A DNA stretch of 64,000 nt, from contig CM028377.1 in NCBI GenBank assembly GCA_013146195.2, positions 38,941,632-39,005,631 of the forward strand, given 5' to 3'. The translations under genes and the position numbers were made by a program. Below the pieces are notes generated by a model. It did no database searches, had not been told where the DNA came from, and saw only the letters and a list, made by a program, of their open reading frames with translations. Positions 54,892 to 64,000 of this stretch are shown here, piece by piece (the first letter of the stretch is position 1; each line of letters opens with the position of its first letter). Source of the stretch: Codonopsis lanceolata. Its lineage: Eukaryota > Streptophyta > Magnoliopsida > Asterales > Campanulaceae.

Positions 54892-55395
54892 TCAGTGCGG
54901 GCTAACCTTCACTCCATAACTCGCAAGGAGAAACCTCGCTTGCCGAGGAGTAACCGCTGCCCACCTATCCCCGCACTGCCTATACATAGGACCCCCACGA
55001 GGAGACTTCCCAAAGACTGACTCAAGGAATGGGCCCTCACCATTCGAGTCTACCGAAGAAATCGAGCATGACCCAGAACTCTCCGAGCTCAGAGGGCCCA
55101 CGGTCGTCTCCTTATGAATTACTGTATCTACCACAATCTCCTCGGCTAAACAAACCCTCACCTCAACACCTCTCCAAGCAGGGCCACGAGGAACAAACTC
55201 AACTTCGTCGTCACGTAGGTTACCGCCCTCAAAACCGCCGAGGTCTACATCCTCGGCATCAGAATTGGCCGAAACCTCGAGGGAATCCTCGGCTAAAGGA
55301 CGGGCTACGCCCTGAAAGGGTACCATGGCACGAGAAAGGTCCTCGGCCACCTCATCCTTACTCACACGTGGACGAAAAGACAAGATCACCACCAA
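54892..55395 (-). pseudogene. Upstream minus-strand ORF, acidic, 167 aa (unknown)
   Basis: I do not recognise it. An open frame with an acidic middle (VSANSDAEDVDLGGFEGG, DDEVEFVP), a Ser-rich stretch and a C-terminal TPRQARFLLASYGVKV. It lies upstream of eORF B on the same strand, in a different frame and separated by about 175 bp. It starts right beside the (AT)n at 55407, where the Helitron-like sequence begins, so its true N-terminus may be cut off. Codon use and GC content match eORF B, so it is probably another exon or ORF of the same Tat-type element. Confidence 0.4.
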
Positions 55396-55403
55396 AAAAG
55401 CGT

Positions 55404-55404
55404 G

Positions 55405-55436
<32 letters not shown>

Positions 55437-55962
55437 CTATTAATTGATAAAGTTTTCATCCATCGGCTATGTAGAATTTTTTTATACAATCGGCCCTTAG
55501 ATCATGACACATATTAATCAGAACATTTGTCTTGATTTACTTAGATTTTGGTTGTCTACGTGTTATTTTAAAAAAAAAATTTGTTTGTCTAAAAAAGATT
55601 CTACACCGCTGGTGGAGGAAAGTTTAATTCATGTTAATTACTATTAAATGATGCTACTATTGCCACATGATGACTTTTTGTTAAAATGATCAATTTCACC
55701 CGAAAATTACTAATTAATCTATATCATTTAATTATTAATTACTTTATTTTTAAAGTTCTTTTTCTACATTAAATTTCTACGCAAATCTTTCAATTCCACA
55801 TTCATTGATCAATTTCAATATTTACATTATTTTAGTTTTGTCCAATGTATTATAATTTAAATTTTTAATTACTTACAACAAGTTTAGTAAATCATCTTAT
55901 AATAAATAGCTTTTGTAAACAAAAATATTATTCGAACCCTGTATTGCACGGGTATAAACTAG
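55404..55962 (+). mobile_element. Non-autonomous Helitron (3' end clear, 5' end tentative)
   Basis: The 3' end shows a GC hairpin (ACCCTGTATTGCACGGGT, 55936-55953) followed by ATAAACTAG at 55962 and then T, the CTRR-T terminus of plant Helitrons. The 5' end is probably the TC at about 55406 before the (AT)n. The interior is AT-rich and non-coding, so it depends on a helper Rep/helicase. Confidence 0.7.
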
Positions 55963-56308
55963 TGATTTTCTAAGGCAAAACTAGCATCCCCAAGATCTTT
56001 TTAGGTAAGTTTGATATTGAACGGCATCACGACCTAGCATCCTCAAGATGGCGCAAACCTTGCTATTACAATTGACGCTACAATTGGGTTGACTCTCCAA
56101 TTAATAGGTCGAAAATATAAAAAGCGAATCCATGATGTTTGTATCCTGAACTTCTGGTCCATGACACTCTACAAATCACACAATTTTTATGGAAAAAATT
56201 ACCCAATTCAATTATAATCAACTCTAAAATAAAACAATTTTAAGAGGCTTTTATATAGGCTTAGAAACCAAAAGAAATATGGAAAAGTAAATATTTAACT
56301 TGTAGGAA
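55963..56308. other. Unassigned spacer; no gene
   Basis: AT-rich sequence between the Helitron and the TIR element; no ORF or repeat recognised. Confidence 0.4.
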
Positions 56309-56819
56309 AAAAAATCTAGGGAAAATTGTACCATTGGTCCCTTGACTATAGGCCAGTTATAGTAATAGTCACTTAATAATTTTTTTTGTCAAAATTGGGT
56401 CCTAAGAGTATTAAATTTTCACGGCCGCAATCCTTTTGATAGATATTGTAAAACAAACACTATTAAGACTGTTAAGTACAACAGACATTTATGTAAGGGT
56501 TAAATTGTAAATTTTAACAACTAAACTTTTTTTTCAAATTACAATCAAGTCCCTATGATTTGGAAAAAGACCCAATGGCCTTCTTCCCCAAATTGATTTG
56601 AAATAAAACAAAACCCAAACTTTATTCATCTCCCCAAATCAATTTTTCACATCTCAACAACTAATCCAACAAAAACTGGAACAATATAACATTCAATTTT
56701 ACACATCTCAACAACTAATCCAACCAAAAGTGGAACAATAAAACTTTAATTTCTAGAATAATCGGCTCTAGCTTCGGAGTAACGGAAGGGAACAAAAACA
56801 TTAAAGTTGGTACACTAAA

Positions 56820-57175
56820 TCAGGTTTTGAGACATTGCTTGGACGCGACCAGGCCTGGTGGGTATTGGTCGGAGTGGAGGAAAATTCTAGAGATGGTTAC
56901 GCGAGAGTTTAGCGTTATCGGAGCTGAAGACCAGAGATGATTGGGTTTCGCTGGAGAAAAGCGATATGGAGGTCTGCTGCTGATGGAGCTTCGCAGACGT
57001 GGGAAGACGGAGATGGGGCGAAGACAAAGATGGAGCCAAATACTCCGGATCTTAATTGATATTTTCTCCTTTCTGGTGCCTCGGCATGAACTATGCTCTG
57101 CAAAGAGAGAAATTTCTGGCGAAGGGATAAAGGCAGGTTTTGGAAATGTGATAGAGAGATGGGGCATATAGTATG
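56820..57175. other. GC-richer interior of the TIR transposon, possible captured fragment
   Basis: Both strands are open for 60-115 codons (minus 57167-56820, 115 aa; plus 56941-57171, 76 aa). GC content is clearly higher than in the AT-rich arms. No motif is recognised. MULEs often carry host gene fragments (Pack-MULEs), and this could be one. Confidence 0.35.
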
Positions 57176-57231
57176 AAACCTATTGAGGCAAACATACCTG
57201 TCTTACCTGGCTATGAGCACAGTCTATACTT

Positions 57232-57689
57232 TGTTGAAGATCAACACAAGTCCAAATCATATGTTTAAGCCCAAAGAAAATAAAAGTCCGACCCATTTCT
57301 GTGGAAGGAAGAAGTTTTTTGTGGAAGATTGTAGAAATGAGATATTTTAAGAGAAGTATGTAGAATGTTGTATTAATGTGTGGTTAGGATTATTTCTCAA
57401 TTTAATATTTGTGTGGTATAGGTTGTATGGGGAGAACTATAAATACCCCTTGCATTGTGTTATAAACTATCCACCAAAAAATAAGTTTTCCACTCCTAAG
57501 AAGTGTAGTGTCTTGAGTGTGAGCTGCAAGCTTCCTATTGAGTGTCCTTGTCTTTCTCTTTAAAGTGTGAGTGATTTCTTGAAAGTGTTGTAGTTTCTTA
57601 TATCGTGGGTATAATACAAGTAATTTATTTACTTGTTTGGGTCCAATATTAGTAAGTTTAGAGTTGCTTACTCTAAATTTTACTCAACA
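57232..57689 (+). repeat. 5' LTR of the Copia element
   Basis: 458 bp. TATA box CTATAAATA at 57438-57446. The small ORF at 57378-57563 is copied in the other LTR and is not a gene. Confidence 0.96.
57438..57446 (+). promoter_or_regulatory. TATA box of the Copia LTR
   Basis: CTATAAATA followed by CCCC, about 207 bp into the LTR. Confidence 0.7.
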
Positions 57690-57712
57690 TTTGGTATCGA
57701 GGCGGAGCGGCG
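57690..57712 (+). other. Primer-binding site of the Copia element (variant)
   Basis: TTTGGTATCGAGGCGGAGC directly after the LTR. Compared with the usual TGGTATCAGAGC it is changed after TGGTATC, so priming may be weak. Confidence 0.6.
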
Positions 57713-57814
57713 GGGATCGTTCTTGTTGGAGCTATCTTGAGTCGTGAGGAGTTTGACACTCTGCAAGTTTGTTGGTCCAGCTTGTTCGGTATAGTCGAAG
57801 TCTTGACCGGCATA

Positions 57815-59150
57815 ATGGGTGACCTTCAAGTTGTTGGAGGAATCAAGAAACTCAACAACAAAAACTACAACATGTGGGCGACATGCATGGAGTCTTACCT
57901 ACAAGGTCAGGACCTCTGGGAGGTTGTCGGTGGTGGTGAAGCTACACAACCGGCGGCAGAAGAAGCCAACGGTGTCTTGCGAAAGTGGAAAATTAAAGCA
58001 GGCAAAGCAATGTTTGCTTTAAAGACCACAGTTGAAGAAGAAATGCTGGAGCACATCCAAGATGCCAAAACACCAAAGGAAGCATGGGACACTTTGGTTA
58101 CGCTCTTTTCAAAGAAGAACGATACAAGGCTACAACTTCTTGAGAACGAGCTGCTATCGATGGCGCAACGGGACATGACGATTGCCAGTACTTCCATAAG
58201 GTAAAGTCAATATGCCGCGAAATTTTAGATTTAGATCCGACAGCTCCTAGTGGGGAAACCAGGATAAAAAGAATAATTATCCATGGTTTGAGACCCGAGT
58301 ATCGAGGGTTTGTTGCCACTGTACAAGGATGGCCGACACAACCATCGCTTGTAGAGTTTGAAAATTTGCTTGCAGGACAAGAAGCTATGGCCAAGCAAAT
58401 GGGAGGAGTCTCGTTGAAAGGTGAAGAGGAAGCGCTATACACCAACAAAAGCAAAGACAGTTTCAAGCGTCATACTGGTGGTGGATCTAAAAAGGATGGT
58501 GACAAAGTAAAAGATCATCAAGGAAATAGAGGCTTTCGTCCATGGGGAGCTTCGAAGAATCGCGGCAGCAATAAAAAGTTCGATGGAGAATGTTACAATT
58601 GTGGGAAGATAGGCCACATGGCGAAAGATTGTTGGAGTAGGAAAAAGCATGTTCAAGGTAATGCTGCTACTTCCAGTTCTAAAGAGAAAAGTGAAGATAA
58701 TTGGGACGCCGAAGCATTATTCGTCATGGAGGAAGAAGAATTAGCTCTCACGGTGACGTCACCAGAACATATTGACTACAAGAATGATTGGATCGTGGAT
58801 TCGGGTTGCTCAAATCATATGACGGGTGACAAACAGAAATTGCAAAACTTGTCTGAGTACAAGGGAGGTCGTGTGGTGGTGACAGCCGACAACTCAAGGT
58901 TGCCGATAGCTCACATCGGTAAGAGGATAGTTACTCCTCGATATAATTCTAACCAAGTGCCACTTGAAGATGTTTATCATGTCCCAGGAATGAAGAAAAA
59001 TTTGTTATCTTTGGCTCAATTGACATCATCGGGCCACTATGTCTTGTTCGGTCCCCGAGATGTTAAGGTTTATCGTAATCTTAAAATCTCAGAAACACCG
59101 ACAATGGAGGGACGACAATTGGAGTCAGTCTACGTGATGTCGAGAGTCCG
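57815..59150 (+). pseudogene. Copia gag and protease
   Basis: The Gag start is likely ATG 57815 (MGDLQVVGG), followed by LNNKNYNMWATCMESYLQG and LWEVVGG, a Tork-type Gag N-terminus. TPKEAWDTLVTLFSKKND follows. A one-base shift at about 58190 (stop at 58202-58204) moves to the frame with QYFHKVKSICREI and RPEYRGFVATVQGWP. The knuckle CYNCGKIGHMAKDC (C-x2-C-x4-H-x4-C) lies at 58591-58632. Protease has WIVDSGCSNHMTGD (active-site D-S-G, about 58790) and continues to LLSLAQLTSSGHYV. A second shift at about 59145 precedes integrase. Gag packages the RNA; protease cleaves the polyprotein. Confidence 0.93.
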
Positions 59151-60130
59151 CATATGCATATGTAGACAAGACAGGGAAAAATGAGACAGCAGATCTATGG
59201 CACATGCGGTTAGGTCACGTTAGCTATTCCAAGCTAAATGTGATGGTGAAAAAGTCGATGCTTAAGGGGCTTCCTCAACTTGAAGTGCGAACAGATACGA
59301 TATGTGCAGGATGCCAGTATGGTAAAGCACACCAACTGCCATATGGGGAATCAAAGTTTAAAGCAAAAGAACCATTGGAGTTAGTACACTCAGACGTATT
59401 CGGGCCTGTTAAGCAACCATCAATCAGCGGTATGCGGTACATGGTGACATTTATTGATGACTTCTCCAGGTATGTGTGGATTTTCTTTATGAAAGAAAAA
59501 TCTGACACATTCTCAAAGTTTAAGGAGTTTAGAGAGTCAGTTGAAGGAGAAGTAGGAAAGAAGATACTTTGCTTACGCACAGAAAATGGGGGAGAATATA
59601 GCTCAATAGAGTTCTCTCAATACCTAAGGGAGTGCCGAATACGTCAACAATACACTTGTGCCAATACACCACAACAAAATGGTGTAGCTGAGAGGAAGAA
59701 CCGGCATCTTGCAGAAATTTGTCGAAGTATGCTACATGCAAAGAATGTGCCTAGAAGGTTTTGGGCTGAAGCAATGAGGACTGCAGCCTTCGTGATCAAC
59801 AGACTTCCCCAACCAAGGTTAGGATTTATTTCACCCTTTGAAAAATTGTGGAACATGAAACCCACAGTTAGCTATTTTCGAGTATTTGGCTGTGTGTGTT
59901 ATGTATTTGTTCCTGATCATTTACGGAGCAAGTTTGACAAGAAGGCTATTAGATGCATCTTTGTGGGATACGACAGCCAAAGAAAGGGGTGGAAATGTTG
60001 CGATCCAACAAGTGGAAGATGTTACACTTCACGAAATGTGGTGTTTGATGAAGCATCTTCTTGGTGGTCGTCAGAGAAGGAGGTGCTACCAGATTCTAGA
60101 GAATTTGAAGAAAAGCGCAATGTAAGATAG
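59150..60130 (+). pseudogene. Copia integrase
   Basis: The N-terminal zinc region has WHMRLGHVSYSKL and CAGCQYGKAH. The core has VHSDVFGPV (first catalytic Asp), FIDDFSRYVWIFFMKEK, LRTENGGEYSS (about 59573) and TPQQNGVAERKNR (catalytic Glu). In the second motif the expected catalytic Asp (xxDNGGE form) is Glu, coded GAA at 59582-59584, which should impair integration. FGCVCYVFVPDHLRSKFDKK and GYDSQRKGW form the C-terminal region. The frame is open for 308 codons (59204-60130) and ends at a third frameshift at about 60125. Confidence 0.93.
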
Positions 60131-61914
60131 GGGAGCATACTATCCAACTCAAACCAAGTTCAGGTGAACCAGAAGATCCAGACGACGATGATGACGAAAC
60201 AAGGGTGACTCAGAATCCTTGGCAAACAGGTGTATATCAACAACCAGATGAAGAAGATGGGCTTAATGAAACAGAAGAATCAACTCCACTTCGAAGGTCA
60301 ACAAGAACAAGAAGGTCAAATCCTAAATACGCCAATGCTGCCATAATTGAAGAAGCAACAGAGCCCGAGACGTTCGAAGAAGCATCACATAGTTCTGAGT
60401 GGATGGCGGCTATGAAAGAAGAGATCGATGCACTTGTACAAAATCAGACGTGGGATCTCGTGCCAAAGCCAAAAGATGTAAAACCCATATCCTGTAAGTG
60501 GGTTTACAAGATAAAGCGTCGTCCAAATGGGTCAATCAAGAGGTACAAGGCACGATTGGTAGCTCGAGGTTTCTCTCAACGATGACGACTCGACTATGAT
60601 GAAACGTTTAGTCCTGTGGCAAAGCTTACAACTGTTCGAGTCCTACTTGCACTTGCAGCCAACAAAGACTGGAATTTGTGGCAGATGGATGTGAAGAATG
60701 CTTTTCTTCATGGAGAGCTGGATCGAGAGATTTATATGAACCAACCAATGGGTTTTCAAAGTCAAGTTCATCCTGAATATGTGTGTAAGCTACGAAAGGC
60801 ACTCTACGGATTAAAACAAGCGCCCAGGGCATGGTATGGTAAGATTGCTGAATTTCTAACACAAAGTGGTTATTCAGTAACACCTGCAGATTCCAGCTTG
60901 TTTGTCAAATCAAATGAAGGAAAGCTAGCTATTGTGCTAGTATATGTGGATGACTTGATCATAACAGGTGACGATGAGGTAGAAATTTTTTGGACGAAGG
61001 AGAATTTATCAGTTCGTTTCCAGATGAAGGAACTTGGTCAGCTCAAGCACTTCCTTGGTTTAGAGGTCGATCGCACACAAGAAGGAATATTTCTTTGTCA
61101 GCAAAAATATTCCAAAGATTTACTGAAGAGGTTCGGAATGCTTGAATGCAAGCCAATTTCGACACCGGTGGAACCAAACACCAAAATGTGTGCACATGAA
61201 GGAAAAGATTTGAAAGATGCAACGATGTATCGACAATTGGTAGGTAGTCTGATCTACTTAACCTTGACTCGACCTGATATTTCCTATGCAGTTAGTGTGA
61301 TGAGTCGATACATGCAAAATCCAAAGAAGCCTCATTTGGAAGCAGTTCGGCGAATACTGAGATATGTGAAGAGTACAATTGACTATGGTCTTTTGTACAA
61401 GAAAGGAGGAGACTGCAAGTTAGTTGGTCACTGCGATGCTGATTATGCTGGGGATCATGACACCAGGAGATCAACAACAGGTTATGTGTTTAAGCTAGGT
61501 TCCGGAACAATTTCTTGGTGTAGCAAGAGACAACCAACAATATCTTTATCAACCACTGAAGCTGAGTATCGAGCAACGGCAATGGCAGCTCAAGAGAGTA
61601 CATGGTTGATACAACTAATGAATAATCTACATCAATCAGTTGATTATGCAGTTCCGTTGTACTGTGACAACCAGTCAGCAATTCGTTTGGCGGAGAATCC
61701 AGTCTTTCATGCAAGAACTAAACATGTTGAGGTACATTACCATTTTATCAGAGAAAAGGTTCTGCAAGAAGAAATTGAGATGAGGCAAATCAAGGCAGAT
61801 GATCAAGTTGCAGACTTGTTCACAAAAGGCTTGAGCACAGGCAAGTTCGAAATGTTTCGCCGTCAACTCGGTGTAGTACAAAAAGTGAGGGCTGGTGTTG
61901 AGGGGATGTGTTGA
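60131..61914 (+). pseudogene. Copia reverse transcriptase and RNase H
   Basis: After an acidic linker (PDDDDDE) and STRTRRSNPKY, the RT starts with WMAAMKEEIDALVQNQTWDL and CKWVYKIKRRPNGSIKRYKA. TGA at 60583-60585 interrupts just before DYDETFSPVAKLTT. The frame 60616-61914 has WQMDVKNAFLHGELDREIYM, YGLKQAPRAWY and the catalytic VYVDDLIITGDD (about 60940). RNase H has GHCDADYAGD, TISLSTTEAEYRA, LYCDNQSAIRLAENP and HVEVHYHFIREKV. Apart from one stop this is complete. It makes the cDNA of the element. Confidence 0.95.
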
Positions 61915-62366
61915 AGATCAACACAAGCCCAAATCATATGTTTAAGCCCAAAGAAAATAAAAGTCCAACCCATTTCTGTGGAAGGAAGAAGTTTTTTGTG
62001 GAAGATTGTAGAAATGAGATATTTTAAGAGAAGTATGTAGAATGTTGTATTAATGTGTGGTTAGGATTATTTCTCAATTTAATATTTGTGTGGTATAGGT
62101 TGTATGGGGAGAACTATAAATACCCCTTGCATTGTGTTATAAACTATCCACCAAAAAATAAGTTTTCCACTCCTAAGAAGTGTAGTGTCTTGAGTGTGAG
62201 CTGCAAGCTTCCTATTGAATGTCCTTGTATTTCTCTTCAAAGTGTGAGTGATCTCTTGAAAGTGTTGTAGTTTCTTATATCGTGGGTATAATACAAGTAA
62301 TTTATTTACTTGTTTGGGTCCAATGTTAGTAAGTTTAGAGTTGCTTACTCTAAATTTTACTCAACA
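61909..62366 (+). repeat. 3' LTR of the Copia element
   Basis: 458 bp, 7 differences from the 5' LTR. Preceded by purine tract TTGAGGGGATG. The RNase H frame overlaps the LTR start by a few bases. Confidence 0.96.
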
Positions 62367-62459
62367 TACTTTGCTTTGACGTCGAAGTTTTTGATGCGCT
62401 CAAGATTTTTAATTCCCCTTTTCGATTAGTTAATTTTTTGTGTAAATTTTATGGATCTT

Positions 62460-62465
62460 CATGAA

Positions 62466-62496
<31 letters not shown>

Positions 62497-62512
62497 AAGC
62501 GAGGGAGAGAAA
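62460..62512. repeat. (GA)n microsatellite
   Basis: GAAAGAGAGAGAGAAAGAGAG-like tract inside the right part of the TIR transposon. Confidence 0.9.
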
Positions 62513-62834
62513 CCCATCAAAATTTTAAGAATCTTCATGTGTGTGTGGATATTGTAAGTATTTGTTTGAGGAAGAATGCCTTTCGGTATTTCTTTCAAAC
62601 TTTAGGGTCATGATTGTCAATTAAAAAAATTTGGGTTTGAAAATTTTTCATTTTAGCCCTTACTTAATGCACATAGACAATTAATTGTATTTTTAATAAC
62701 AACCACCAAAAGGACTACGGATGTAAAAAATCAATACTCATAGGACCCAAATTTGAAAAAAAAAATTTGTTAAGGGACCATTACTATGACCGGCCTATAG
62801 TCGAGAGACCAATGTCGTAATTTGAAAAAATCTA

Positions 62835-63462
62835 AAATCCCAAATAGTAAAACACGGCAGAATCCTCCACGACGGCCACGCGTACAACGCCACTAGCTTG
62901 CGCGACATTTTCGTCATAATGTGGAAAGCAATGTGCGGCATATTGCTTTGTGAACGTTTTGTGCTCACATTTGCAGAACATCCTTCTAAGCTTCCAAACT
63001 TGTCACAAAGCTTCCAAAACACTTAAAAAAACATTCAAATAGCTCTGTAAACTCGTGGCACCACGAATTTGGCCATTCACGTTAATCAATCGAACATTTA
63101 TCACATATCACTAGGAATTGGTCGTACTATCGTTTTAGCGTGGCATACGTAACATCCACCGCTAAGAAGTCCACTAACACCGACCACAAATTAAGTACCT
63201 TGTGAAAAGCCAAGAACTTACTCTTCTTTGCAATCCTATCATAGGTCTCGGTAAGAAAAATGATATTAGCAGTGATGCCTTCATAATTCGTTGTTGTTGG
63301 AAATTAATTGTTCATATGTAAAGGGGTGATAACTGGGCTGGTCCCTGTGATAATATTATAACCAGAAAAGTCTCCTATATTTGTTTTCAACCGCTAATGT
63401 ACACTTTTGGTGATAAAAAAATGAAGATAACCTTAATGAACAACAAACGCTCACAAAGCCAC
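62835..63462. other. Unassigned region; possible short coding remnant on minus
   Basis: No clear gene. A 48-codon minus-strand frame without start (about 63285-63145) reads FLTETYDRIAKKSKFLAF and then WSVLVDFLAVDVTYATL, which looks protein-like but has no recognised motif. Confidence 0.3.
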
Positions 63463-64000
63463 TTCCCAAATTTGGGCATCGGAATGAAAATATTGGGCAT
63501 CAAAATGCATAATTGAAATCTGTCCATATTTGGGGATCAAAATTCAAAAAGCCACTGCTCAATTTGGGCATCAGAATAAAAACATTGGGCATCGAAATGC
63601 ACAATTGAAATCTGACAAAATTTGGGCGTCGAAATTCAAAAAATCACTGCACAATTTGGATATCTAAATGAAAACATTGGACATCGAAATGCACAATTGA
63701 AATCCGTCAAAATTCAAAAAGCCACTGCCCAATTTTTGCATCGGAATGAAAACATTGGGCATCGAAATACAGAATTGAAATCTGGCGAAATTTGGGCGTC
63801 GAAATTCAAAAAGTCTCTACCCAATTTGAGTATCGAAATGAAAACATTGGCCCTCGAAATGCACAATTGAAATATGTCAAAATTTGGGTGTCAAAATTCA
63901 AAAAGTTACTGCCAAATTTGGGAATCGGAATGAAAACAATGGGCATCGAAATGCACAATTGAAATCTATCAAAATTTGACCATCAAAATTCAAAAATCGA
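63463..64000. repeat. 92-bp satellite array, about six copies, running off the window
   Basis: The word AATTGAAAT recurs at 63511, 63603, 63695, 63773, 63865 and 63957: period 92, once 78 because 14 bp are missing. Each monomer contains three variants of TTGGGC[AG]TCG[AG]AAT at about 30-bp spacing, so the 92-mer was probably built from an older trimer. The ORF at 63622-63870 is a repeat product. Confidence 0.95.

Larger units (their letters stand above)
57232..62366 (+). mobile_element. Ty1/Copia retrotransposon (Tork-like), 5135 bp, young, inactive
   Basis: LTRs of 458 bp each (57232-57689 and 61909-62366), TGTTGAAG...CTCAACA, TSD TACTT (57227-57231 and 62367-62371). Primer-binding-site-like TTTGGTATCGAGGC follows the 5' LTR and purine tract TTGAGGGGATG precedes the 3' LTR. 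Internal order is gag, protease, integrase, RT, RNase H, as in Copia. Counting by eye, the LTRs differ at 7 of 458 positions (6 transitions, 1 transversion). The polyprotein has three frameshifts and one stop, so it cannot move on its own. Confidence 0.96.
56319..62824. mobile_element. Non-autonomous TIR transposon (MULE-like), hosting the Copia element
   Basis: Left end GGGAAAATTGTACCATTGGT and right end (other strand) CAAATTACGACATTGGTC. Both continue GACTATAGGCC, AGTAATxGTC and GGGTCCTA, and stay similar for about 250 bp as terminal inverted repeats. The 10-mer AAAAAATCTA directly flanks both ends (56309-56318 and 62825-62834), in the 9-11-bp TSD range of MULEs, although it is low in complexity. 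Without the Copia insertion the element is about 1.37 kb. No transposase is seen; the middle (56820-57175) has higher GC. Confidence 0.72.

Noticed and set aside
63622..63870. 82-aa ORF with internal repeats
   Set aside because: Satellite translation: the 92-bp period is not a multiple of three and the ORF ends after less than three monomers.
63463..64000. CRISPR-like array
   Set aside because: Direct repeats have no unique spacers; the whole 92-bp unit repeats, and the context is plant nuclear DNA.

Overview
This is plant nuclear DNA, almost certainly from a flowering plant and probably a eudicot. It holds chromoviral (Tekay-type), Tat-type and Athila-type Ty3 retrotransposons, a Tork-like Copia element, a plant L1 LINE with a C-terminal RNase H, a Stowaway MITE, a Helitron end and degenerate CCCTAAA repeats. 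I see no rRNA or tRNA gene, no CRISPR array and no prokaryotic feature. The window looks like repeat-rich heterochromatin built by nested insertion. All assignments come from reading the sequence; no database search was run.

Layout. 1-12990: remains of a Tat-type element whose pol lies on the minus strand. It has an LTR piece (1-667), tandem repeats, a small two-exon plus-strand gene remnant (2283-3621), and an antisense extra ORF (eORF A, plus strand, own TATA box). A 5.8-kb L1 LINE (4803-10575) splits eORF A. Tandem repeats then separate eORF A from a decayed minus-strand reverse transcriptase (12318-12990). 12992-23242: a Tekay-type element with two 2.8-kb LTRs and frameshifted gag-pol; it has no target-site duplication (TSD). 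23243-25105: Athila-like gag-protease remnant starting abruptly at that LTR. 25119-25857: a TIR element. 25961-26216: interstitial telomere-like repeats.

26288-39995: a solo LTR (TSD TAACA) split by a 10.7-kb nested element on the minus strand (27213-37876, TSD CTCTT). The nested element has 3.9-kb LTRs and an intact 330-aa Gag but no pol, so it is a TR-GAG-type non-autonomous element. 40265-40872: fold-back element. 42252-43552: Tat-type 5' LTR with primer-binding site, minus strand. 44064-46244: a MITE, microsatellites, a Stowaway MITE, inverted tandem arrays and, on the minus strand at 45315-45692, the only plausible intact non-TE gene: a two-exon gene for a secreted cysteine-rich peptide. 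46245-51685: a second Tekay-type element on the minus strand, cut by a 100-N assembly gap. 51786-55395: a second Tat-type fragment, with a pol C-terminus on plus and an unrelated intron-containing antisense eORF B on minus. 55404-55962: Helitron 3' end. 56319-62824: a TIR transposon with long TIRs and a likely 10-bp TSD, hosting a complete Copia element (57232-62366; LTRs differ at 7 of 458 positions). 63463-64000: a 92-bp satellite that runs off the window.

The points I rate highest are the cysteine-rich peptide gene; a 14-bp GC-rich word (GAGGCGCCCGCCTC) placed 200-240 bp upstream of the TATA box in three different Tekay-type LTRs; an LTR leader hairpin with a compensatory base change; the Gag-only element; and two Tat-type fragments with different antisense eORFs ending at convergent repeats that share GCCTAGGC.
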